Shown here piece by piece: positions 52,505-59,836 of a stretch of DNA of 64,000 nt. The stretch lies in contig CAVQSZ010000006.1 of NCBI GenBank assembly GCA_963716115.1, forward strand, positions 62,001-126,000. The letters run 5' to 3'. Made by a program: the position numbers and the translations under genes. Positions within the stretch are counted from its first letter, which is position 1, and every line of letters begins with the position of its first letter. The notes under the pieces are model-generated. The model saw only the letters and a program-made list of their open reading frames with translations, was not told where the DNA came from and did no database searches. This stretch comes from AP-15 sp963716115. Lineage in GTDB: Bacteria; Pseudomonadota; Alphaproteobacteria; ATCC43930; CGMCC-115725.

Positions 52505-54358
52505 GTGGCCGGATCGAGCCCACAAAGCATCGCAAGCGTCAACGACTTCGTCGTCAAATTCGCCAACGTCAACGGCTCGGGCTCGGCCAGCGCCAATGCG
52601 CTCTTCGCCAAGTCGATCCTGCGCATGGGCATCCCTGCCAGCTCGCGCAACATCTTCCCCTCGAACATCCAGGGCCTGCCGACCTGGTACGAGGTGCGGA
52701 TCAGCCAGAGCGGCCATCTCGGCCGGCGCGGCGGCGTCGACATGATGGTGGCGATGAACCCGCAGACCTGGGACGAGGATGTGGCCGAGATCGAGCCCGG
52801 CGGCTATCTGTTCTACGATTCGACCAAGCCCCTGCCGCCCTCGAAATTCCGCGACGACATCACCGTCATCGGCGTGCCGCTGACCGAGATTTGCAACCGT
52901 GAATACAGCGACATGCGGCAGCGCCAGCTGTTCAAGAACATCATCTATCTGGGCGCCTTGTCGGCGTTGCTCGATATGGACGTGCCGGCGATCGAAAGGC
53001 TGATCGGCGAGCAGTTCCGCGGCCGGGACGCCTTGATCAAGCCCAATTTGCACGCGCTGCGGCTCGGCCGCGACTGGGCGCTCGCCGAGTTCGACTGCCC
53101 GATCGGCTTGCGTCTCGCAGCCGTCGACAAGGTCGGCGACCGCATCTTCATCACCGGCAACGACGCCGCGGCGCTGGGCTGCGTCTATGGCGGGGCGACG
53201 GTCGCGGCGTGGTATCCGATCACCCCCTCCTCCTCGCTCGCCGAGGCCTTCGCCAACCATTGCCGACGCTACCGCGCCGACCCCGAGACCAAGAAAAAGC
53301 GCTATGCGATCCTCCAGGCCGAGGACGAGCTCGCCTCGATCGGAATGGTCGTCGGCGCCGCCTGGAACGGCGCGCGCGCCTTTACCGCGACCGCCGGCCC
53401 CGGCATCTCGCTGATGCAGGAGTTCATCGGGCTCGCCTATTTCGCCGAGATCCCGGCGGTCATTTTCGATGTCCAGCGCGGCAGCCCGTCGACCGGCATG
53501 CCGACCCGCACCCAGCAGGCCGACATCCTCAGCTGCGCCCACGCTTCGCACGGCGACACCAAGCACGTGCTGTTGTTCCCCGAGGACCCGCACGAGAGCT
53601 TCGCCTTTGCCGCCGAGGCGTTCGACCTCGCCGACCGGCTGCAGACCCCGATCTTCGTCATGCTCGACCTCGACATCGGCATGAACGACTGGCTGTGCCG
53701 GCCGCTCGAATGGGACCAGAGCCGGCGTTACGACCGCGGCAAGGTCATGACCGCCGCCGAGCTCGAAGCCGGGGTCGATTTCGGCCGCTACCTCGATGTC
53801 GACGGCGACGGCATCCCCTACCGCACCCTGCCCGGGACCCACCCGACCCGCGGCGCCTTCTTCACCCGCGGCACCAGCAAGGACCGCTACGCGCGCTATT
53901 CCGAGGAAGGCTCGGACTACGTCGACAATATGCAGCGCCTGCTGCACAAGTTCGAGACCGCCAAGCGGCTGGCGCCGCGGCCGATCAGGCGCGATGCGCG
54001 CGAGCCGACCCGGTTCGGCGCGATTTATTTCGGCTCGACCGCGCCGGCGATGATCGAGGCGCTCGAGGCGCTCGAGGAGCGCGGCATCCATCTCGACACG
54101 TTGCGGGTGCGCGCCTTCCCGTTCCACGACGACGTGCTCGATTTCGTCGCCGGCCACGAGCGGGTGTTTGTCGTCGAGCAGAACCGCGACGCGCAATTGC
54201 GCACCCTCTTGATGAACGAGGGCGAGATCGACCCGGCGAGGCTCGTCCCGATCCTGCACTACGACGGCACGCCGATCACCGCGCGGTTCATCGTCAAGGC
54301 GATCGCCGACATGCTCGCCGTCGTCACCCTGGCGCCGCTCAAGAAGGCGCTGCCGTGA
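52505..54358 (+). CDS. korA: 2-oxoacid:acceptor oxidoreductase alpha subunit with fused gamma domain
   Basis: The 617-residue KorA-like protein has the gamma domain at its N-terminus (VKFANVNGSGSASANALFAK, GLPTWYEVRISQSGHLGRRG) and the alpha domain after it (GNDAAALGCVYGGATVAAWY, PITPSSSLAEAF, TATAGPGISLMQEFIGLAYF, QRGSPSTGMPTRTQQADIL). The C-terminal domain II closes with RFIVKAIADML. It binds CoA and, with KorB, decarboxylates a 2-oxoacid (2-oxoglutarate likely, pyruvate or branched-chain acids possible) to acyl-CoA. AGAGGAATAACC precedes the GTG at 52505. Confidence 0.92.
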   Translation: MAGSSPQSIASVNDFVVKFANVNGSGSASANALFAKSILRMGIPASSRNIFPSNIQGLPTWYEVRISQSGHLGRRGGVDMMVAMNPQTWDEDVAEIEPGGYLFYDSTKPLPPSKFRDDITVIGVPLTEICNREYSDMRQRQLFKNIIYLGALSALLDMDVPAIERLIGEQFRGRDALIKPNLHALRLGRDWALAEFDCPIGLRLAAVDKVGDRIFITGNDAAALGCVYGGATVAAWYPITPSSSLAEAFANHCRRYRADPETKKKRYAILQAEDELASIGMVVGAAWNGARAFTATAGPGISLMQEFIGLAYFAEIPAVIFDVQRGSPSTGMPTRTQQADILSCAHASHGDTKHVLLFPEDPHESFAFAAEAFDLADRLQTPIFVMLDLDIGMNDWLCRPLEWDQSRRYDRGKVMTAAELEAGVDFGRYLDVDGDGIPYRTLPGTHPTRGAFFTRGTSKDRYARYSEEGSDYVDNMQRLLHKFETAKRLAPRPIRRDAREPTRFGAIYFGSTAPAMIEALEALEERGIHLDTLRVRAFPFHDDVLDFVAGHERVFVVEQNRDAQLRTLLMNEGEIDPARLVPILHYDGTPITARFIVKAIADMLAVVTLAPLKKALP

Positions 54359-54365
54359 TAAAATG

Positions 54366-54467
54366 TTCACCACAGAGGCACAGAGGACACGGAGAAGTAG
54401 GTTTTATTTCGCTGCTTCGCAGCGTCACGTTTACTTAGCTCTGTGCTCTCTGTGACTCTGTGGTGAA
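54366..54467. repeat. Inverted repeat in the korA-korB spacer
   Basis: Arms 54366-54394 (beginning TTCACCACAGAGGCACAGAG) and 54439-54467 (ending GACTCTGTGGTGAA) are complementary except at a few positions. CACCACAGAG-type palindromes are frequent extragenic elements. With the hairpin at 52406-52478, every spacer of this operon carries one. Confidence 0.65.
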
Positions 54468-54484
54468 TCCCTTATGAGGCCCGA

Positions 54485-55540
54485 ATGACCTACATTACGA
54501 AGCCCCGGCTGCATCACCCGAAGCTGCCGACCAATGCGCTCGGCTATACGCGGCGCGACTATGAGGGGGCGGTCTCGACTCTGTGCGCCGGCTGCGGCCA
54601 CGACTCGATCAGCGCCGCGATCATCCAGGCCTGCTTCGAGCTGAGCCTGCCGCCGCACAAGATCGCCAAGCTGTCGGGCATCGGCTGCTCGTCGAAGACG
54701 CCGACCTATTTCCTCGGCAAGTCGCACGGCTTCAACAGCGTGCACGGCCGCATGCCCTCGGTCTTGACCGGCGCCAACCTCGCCAACCGCGAGCTGATCT
54801 ATCTGGGCATTTCCGGCGACGGCGATTCGGCCTCGATCGGGCTCGGCCAGTTCGCCCATTGCCTGCGCCGCGCCGTCAACATGGTCTATATCGTCGAGAA
54901 CAACGGCGTCTACGGCCTGACCAAGGGGCAGTTCTCGGCCACCGCCGACAAGGGCTCGAAGGCGCGGCGGGGCGCGGTCAACACCGATGCGCCGATCGAC
55001 CTGGTGGCGCTCGCCTTGCAGCTCGGCGCCTCCTTTGTCGGGCGCAGCTTTTCCGGCGACAAGGCGCAGCTGGTGCCGCTGATCAAGGGCGCGATCGAGC
55101 ACCAGGGCGCGGCCTTCATCGACGTGGTCTCGCCCTGCGTCGCCTTCAACAACAACCCCGAATCGACCAAGAGCTTCGATTACGTCCGCGCCCACAACGA
55201 GGCGGTCAACCGGCTCGACGTGATCCTCGAGCGCGACGAGATCACCGCCGATTACGCGCCGGGGACGGTCGAGACCGTGCATCAGCACGACGGCTCGATC
55301 CTGCGATTGAGAAAGCTCGACCCCGATTACGACCCGCATGACCGGATTTCGGCCCTGACCTACCTCCAGCAGCGGCATGCGCTGGGCGAGGTCGTCACCG
55401 GCTTATTGTTCGTCGAGCCCGAAGCGGGCGACATGCACGACTTTCTCGACACGGTCGAGGCGCCGCTCAACAGCCTCGGCGAGGCCGAGCTCTGCCCCGG
55501 CCCCGCCGCCCTCCTTCAGTTCAACGCCGCGCACCGTTAG
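54485..55540 (+). CDS. korB: 2-oxoacid:acceptor oxidoreductase beta subunit
   Basis: The 351-residue KorB-like protein binds thiamine diphosphate. The Cys motif LCAGCGHDSISAAII and GIGCSSKTPTYFLGKSHGF start the domain, HGRMPSVLTGANLANREL follows, and GDGDSASIGLGQFAHCLRR with ENNGVYGLTKGQ is the ThDP/Mg motif (GDG-x-N type). SPCVAFNN lies near the end of the core. It forms the catalytic complex with KorA encoded 126 bases upstream. GAGG stands before the ATG at 54485. The extended C-terminus (TYLQQRHALGEVVTGLLFVE) is common in the family. Confidence 0.92.
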   Translation: MTYITKPRLHHPKLPTNALGYTRRDYEGAVSTLCAGCGHDSISAAIIQACFELSLPPHKIAKLSGIGCSSKTPTYFLGKSHGFNSVHGRMPSVLTGANLANRELIYLGISGDGDSASIGLGQFAHCLRRAVNMVYIVENNGVYGLTKGQFSATADKGSKARRGAVNTDAPIDLVALALQLGASFVGRSFSGDKAQLVPLIKGAIEHQGAAFIDVVSPCVAFNNNPESTKSFDYVRAHNEAVNRLDVILERDEITADYAPGTVETVHQHDGSILRLRKLDPDYDPHDRISALTYLQQRHALGEVVTGLLFVEPEAGDMHDFLDTVEAPLNSLGEAELCPGPAALLQFNAAHR

Positions 55541-55647
55541 GCTGGGGCCGGCCCGCTCTCCCCTCGAGAGCCGAGGCCGGCGCGCCGAGGGCCAAGTTCT
55601 TCACGCGCGCGGCGGCGGGAACGACGGCTTCGCGTCGGTTCGGAGGC

Positions 55648-57915
55648 TCACAGAAAGCTGTAGGGGTCGATGTCGACCTGGACCCGCGCCGCGCCGCCGA
55701 GGCGGATGCGCGAAAGCCATTCGCGCAGCACCGCCTGCAGGCCGACCGTCCGCTCCGCCTTGACCAGGAAGCGGCGGCGGTGGCGGCCGCGCAGGATCGC
55801 CAGCGGCGCCGGGGCCGGGCCGAGCACGGCCACGCCGGGAAGCTGCGGCGCGGCGCGGGCGAGCGCGCGGGCGGCGAAGTCGCAGGCTTCGGCATCGGCG
55901 GCGCTGACGATCAGCGCCGCCAGCCGCCCGAAGGGCGGCAGCCCGGCGCCGCGGCGCGCCGCGGCCTCGGCTTCGAGAAAACGGTCGCGATCGCCGGCCG
56001 CGAGCGCTTGCATCACCGGCTGATCGGGCATCCAGGTCTGGATCAGCACCCGGCCCTTGCGCTCGGCCCGGCCGGCGCGACCGCCGACCTGATGCAGCAT
56101 TTGGTAGGTCCGCTCGGCCGCCCTCAGATCGCCGCCGCCGAGCCCGAGATCGGCGTCGACGACCCCGACCAGGGTCAGCAGCGGAAAGTGATGGCCCTTG
56201 GCGACAATCTGGGTCCCGATCAGGATGTCGTAGCGGCGCTCGACCATGGCGCGGGCGAGCTCGGCGGCGGCGTGCGGGCCGGGCAGCAGGTCGCTGACCA
56301 TCAAGGCCGCGCGCGCCGCCGGAAAGCGCGCCGCCACCTCCTCGCGCAGCCGCTCGACCCCGGGCCCGCACGGCACCAGGGTCCCTGCCGCGACGCATTG
56401 CGGGCACAGCGCCGGAACCGGCTCGGCGTGGCCGCAGTGATGGCACAACAGCCGGCGGGTAAAGCGGTGCTCGACCAGCCAGGCGGTGCAGCTCGGGCAC
56501 TGGAAGCGGTGGCCGCAGGACCGGCAGAGGGTCAGCGGCGCATAGCCTCTCCGGTTCAGAAACAGCAGCGCCTGCTCGCCCGCCGCCAGGGTCTCGGCGA
56601 CCCCGGCGACCAGCGGCGGCGACAGGAAATGCCCGCGCTCGAGCCGCTCCCGGCGCAGGTCGACGAGCCGCACCGCCGGCAGCTCGGCGGCGGCGTGGCG
56701 GCGCGGCAGCACGACCCGCTCGTAGCGCCCGCGGGCGACGTTGACGACGGTTTCGAGGGACGGGGTGGCGGAGGCCAGCACGACCGGGATTTGAGCGAGC
56801 GAGGCGCGCAGCACCGCCATGTCGCGCGCCTGATAGCAGACCCCGTCCTCCTGCTTGTAGGAGGGGTCGTGCTCCTCGTCGACGACGATCAGCCCGAGCG
56901 CGGGAAACGGCAGGAACAGCGCCGAGCGCGCGCCGACGACCACCGGGGCGCGGCCGGCGGCGACGGCCCGCCAGGTGCGGCGGCGCTCGGCTTCGCCGAT
57001 ATCGGAATGCCACTGCGCCGGCGGCGCGCCGAAGCGCTGGCTGAAGCGCCCCAGCCACTGCGCGCCCAATGCGATCTCCGGCAGCAGCACCAATGCCTGC
57101 CGCCCGGCCGCCAGCGCCGCCGCGACCGCGGCGAAATAGGTCTCGGTCTTGCCCGACCCGGTGACGCCGTCGAGCAGGGTTGCGCTGAACCCGCCCGCCT
57201 CGACCCGCCCGACCAGACGGCGCGCCGCGGCCGACTGGTCGAGCGACAGCGTGGGGCCGGACCGGCGCCAATCGGGCGTCGGCGCAACCGCGGGCTCCGC
57301 CGGGAGCAGCCGCTCGTCGACCAGCCCGGCGGCCATCAAATCGCGCACCACGCCCGGCCCACACCCGGCCAGCCTCGCCAGCTCGGCGGCCGGCAGCGGC
57401 GGCCCGCCGCCCAGCGCCTCCAAGACCCGCCGGCGCGCCTCGGTCAGCGGCTTGCCCGGCGGCGGCTTGCCCGGCGGCCCCTCGCCAAGGGCGGCGATCC
57501 CGGCCGCGGACACGGCGCAGAGGCGGCGTGGCCGCGGCGGCAGCAAGGCCTGCGGGATGCTCATCGCCATGCGCAGCACCGCGCCCGGCGGGGCCATTGT
57601 GTAGGCGGCGGCGCGCTCGACAAAGCGCCGCAGCTCGGGCCGCATCGCCGGCGCCGGCAATACCTCGATAAGCGGCTTCAGCCGGTCCGCCGGCAGGCTC
57701 TCGCCAGCCCCGTCCCAAACCACCCCGACGAGGCTGCGCCCGCCAAGCGGCACGCGGACAAAGCTGCCCGGCTCGGGCGGCGCCGCCGCCAGCGGGACGA
57801 GGTAGTCGAGCGTGTCCGGCAGCGGCAGCGGCAGCAGCACGCTGACCCGGCGCGGGACGTCGCCGGCGCATTGGGCGGCCGGCGCCGCGGCGGAACTGGC
57901 GTGAGGCTCGGGCAT
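55648..57915 (-). CDS. priA: Primosomal protein N' (replication restart helicase PriA)
   Basis: The 755-residue protein is PriA, the 3'-5' helicase that rebuilds the replisome at stalled forks. The N-terminal DNA-binding domain has VSVLLPLPLPDTLDYLVP and VRVPLGGRSLVGVVW. Helicase motifs follow: Walker A GVTGSGKTE, VLLPEIAL, DEEHDPSYKQ, VLASATPSLE, IGTQIVAKGHHF and QVGGRAGR. The zinc-binding region between them has paired Cys motifs (CRSCGHRFQCPSC, CHHCG, CPQC). The ATG at 57915 fits the family start. It is divergent from DUF484 and xerC. Confidence 0.95.
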   Translation of the reverse strand: MPEPHASSAAAPAAQCAGDVPRRVSVLLPLPLPDTLDYLVPLAAAPPEPGSFVRVPLGGRSLVGVVWDGAGESLPADRLKPLIEVLPAPAMRPELRRFVERAAAYTMAPPGAVLRMAMSIPQALLPPRPRRLCAVSAAGIAALGEGPPGKPPPGKPLTEARRRVLEALGGGPPLPAAELARLAGCGPGVVRDLMAAGLVDERLLPAEPAVAPTPDWRRSGPTLSLDQSAAARRLVGRVEAGGFSATLLDGVTGSGKTETYFAAVAAALAAGRQALVLLPEIALGAQWLGRFSQRFGAPPAQWHSDIGEAERRRTWRAVAAGRAPVVVGARSALFLPFPALGLIVVDEEHDPSYKQEDGVCYQARDMAVLRASLAQIPVVLASATPSLETVVNVARGRYERVVLPRRHAAAELPAVRLVDLRRERLERGHFLSPPLVAGVAETLAAGEQALLFLNRRGYAPLTLCRSCGHRFQCPSCTAWLVEHRFTRRLLCHHCGHAEPVPALCPQCVAAGTLVPCGPGVERLREEVAARFPAARAALMVSDLLPGPHAAAELARAMVERRYDILIGTQIVAKGHHFPLLTLVGVVDADLGLGGGDLRAAERTYQMLHQVGGRAGRAERKGRVLIQTWMPDQPVMQALAAGDRDRFLEAEAAARRGAGLPPFGRLAALIVSAADAEACDFAARALARAAPQLPGVAVLGPAPAPLAILRGRHRRRFLVKAERTVGLQAVLREWLSRIRLGGAARVQVDIDPYSFL

Positions 57916-58084
57916 CGGCTAAACTCGCTCCGGAGCCGGCGCGCGGCAAGCTCTCTCGGGCAACCGCAGCGCGCCGTTCGGTAGGCTGGTTTCAGGTGTC
58001 CTGGGTATGATCGAGCACCGCTTCGCCGCTGTCTTTCCGCCGCATCCGCGCCTCGGCGCGGCAGGGCGAAGCTAGGAGCCGGCG

Positions 58085-58831
58085 ATGGCCGACCGGCCGC
58101 AGGACCGGCCGAGGCCGCCGCGCAACAGCGGCGCGCCGCAGGACCGGCCGCCCGGCCTGGCGGCGCGCGAGGTGATCGCCTATCTGCGCGAGCATCCCGA
58201 CTTTCTCGACCAGCACCCCGCCGCGCTCCAGCTGATGCGGGCGCCGGTGCGGCAAACCGACGACGATGTGCTTGATTTCCAGCATTTCATGCTGGAGCGG
58301 CTGCGCCTCGATCTGGGCCGCGCGCAGGACGAGCAGAAGACCCTGATCTCGACCAGCCGCGGCAATCTGACGAGCCAGTGCCGCGTGCACAAGGCGGTGC
58401 TGGCGATGCTGCGGGCGTCGAGCTTTGAGCATCTGCTGCAGGTCGTGACCACCGATCTTGCCGTGCTGATCGATGTCGATGTCGTCACCCTCGCCGTCGA
58501 GAGCGCCGCGTCGCGGACGACGCGCCTGCCGATGCACGGCATCCATCTGCTGCCGGCGGGAACCGTCGACGCCCTGATCGGCCCCGGCCGCGATGCGCAG
58601 CTGGGCGCCGACATCCAGGGCGACGCGACGCTCTACGGGGCCGCCGCCGGCTTGGTGCGCTCGCAGGCGCTGCTGCGGTTGTCGTTCAGCCGGTCGGCGC
58701 CGGTCGGCCTGATGTGCATCGGCACGCGCAATCCGGAAACCTTTGTTCCCGGCCTCGGGACCGAGCTTTTGGTGTTCCTGGCGCGCTCGCTCGAGATCAG
58801 CATCGCCCAGTGGCTCGATCGCGCCCGGTAG
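58085..58831 (+). CDS. DUF484 family protein
   Basis: The 248-residue protein belongs to DUF484 (GAF-like). The conserved start is AAREVIAYLREHPDFLDQHP, followed by DFQHFMLERLRLDLGRAQDE and a GAF-type domain ending LCIGTRNPETFVPGLGTELL. DUF484 genes typically sit directly before xerC, as here, where the xerC start overlaps the end of this gene by 22 bases. Function is unknown. TAGGAG precedes the ATG. Confidence 0.88.
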   Translation: MADRPQDRPRPPRNSGAPQDRPPGLAAREVIAYLREHPDFLDQHPAALQLMRAPVRQTDDDVLDFQHFMLERLRLDLGRAQDEQKTLISTSRGNLTSQCRVHKAVLAMLRASSFEHLLQVVTTDLAVLIDVDVVTLAVESAASRTTRLPMHGIHLLPAGTVDALIGPGRDAQLGADIQGDATLYGAAAGLVRSQALLRLSFSRSAPVGLMCIGTRNPETFVPGLGTELLVFLARSLEISIAQWLDRAR

Positions 58832-59826
58832 CGCCGGGCGGGGCGGCGTTTCCGGCGACCCCGGCGCCGACGCCGCTGGCGCGGTATCAGGCCGCCGAGG
58901 ATCTGCGCGCGGCGATCGGGCTGTGGACCGCCTGGCTCGCCGGCGAGCGCCGCGCCTCGGCGCACACGGTGGCGGCCTACGGCCGCGACCTCGCCTTCTT
59001 TCTCGATTTTCTTACCGGCCATCTGGGCGGGCTGCCGAGCCTTGCGGCGATCAGCGGGCTGGCCGCGGCCGATTTCCGCGCCTATCTGGCGCACCGCGCG
59101 GGCATGGAATTGCAGCGCAGCTCGCTTGCCCGCGGGCTGTCGGTGGTGCGCGGCTTTGTCCGGTTCCTGCAGCGGCGCGGGCTCGCATCGACGAGCGCGC
59201 TCAGCGTGCTGCGCGGACCCAAATTGCCGGCGGGGGCGCCCAAGCCGCTCAGCATCGAGGATGCGCTCGGAGCGGTCGGAGCGGTCGCCGGCCTCGCCTC
59301 CGGCGCCTGGCAGGGCAAGCGCGACGCGGCGGTGCTGGCGCTCCTCTACGGCTGCGGGCTGCGCCTGTCGGAGGCGCTCGGCCTCTGCCGGGCCGCGGCC
59401 CCGCTCGGCGACATGCTGAGCGTCATCGGCAAGGGCCGCAAGCAGCGCCTGCTGCCGGTCCTGCCGGCAGTGCGCGCCGCAGTCGCCGACTATCTCGACG
59501 CCTGCCCGTACGCGCTCGCCCGGGACGGGCCGCTCTTCGTCGGCGCCCGCGGCGGCCCGCTCGGCGCGCGGCAGGTGCAGCGGCAAATGGCGGCGCTGCG
59601 CGGGTTTCTCGGCCTGCCGGAGACCGCGACCCCGCATGCCCTGCGGCACAGCTTCGCCACCCATTTGTTGGCCGGCGGCGGCGATCTGCGGGCGATCCAG
59701 GAATTGCTCGGCCACGCCAGCCTGTCGACGACGCAGCGCTACACCACGGTCGAGACCGAGCGCCTGCTCGCCATATACGGCGCCGCCCACCCGCGCGCCC
59801 GCGCAACGGCCTCATCGACCGGGTAG
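58810..59826 (+). CDS. xerC: Tyrosine recombinase XerC
   Basis: The protein of about 338 residues is a tyrosine recombinase that, with XerD, resolves chromosome dimers at dif. It has the SAM-like N-terminal core-binding domain (GLWTAWLAGERRASAHTVAA, YGRDLAFFLDFL). The catalytic residues are all present: Arg in GCGLRLSEAL, Lys in IGKGRKQRLLP, HALRHSFATHLL (HxxR), LGHASLSTTQRYTTV (His and the nucleophilic Tyr). GTG at 58810 is the likely start by overlap with DUF484. The upstream DUF484 gene favours XerC over XerD or a phage integrase. Confidence 0.9.
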   Translation: MARSRPVAPGGAAFPATPAPTPLARYQAAEDLRAAIGLWTAWLAGERRASAHTVAAYGRDLAFFLDFLTGHLGGLPSLAAISGLAAADFRAYLAHRAGMELQRSSLARGLSVVRGFVRFLQRRGLASTSALSVLRGPKLPAGAPKPLSIEDALGAVGAVAGLASGAWQGKRDAAVLALLYGCGLRLSEALGLCRAAAPLGDMLSVIGKGRKQRLLPVLPAVRAAVADYLDACPYALARDGPLFVGARGGPLGARQVQRQMAALRGFLGLPETATPHALRHSFATHLLAGGGDLRAIQELLGHASLSTTQRYTTVETERLLAIYGAAHPRARATASSTG

Positions 59827-59836
59827 CCGGCTGACG

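Noticed and set aside
55780..57984. 734-codon plus-strand open frame
   Set aside because: It is antisense to priA, whose helicase motifs are all intact; the plus frame shows no family.
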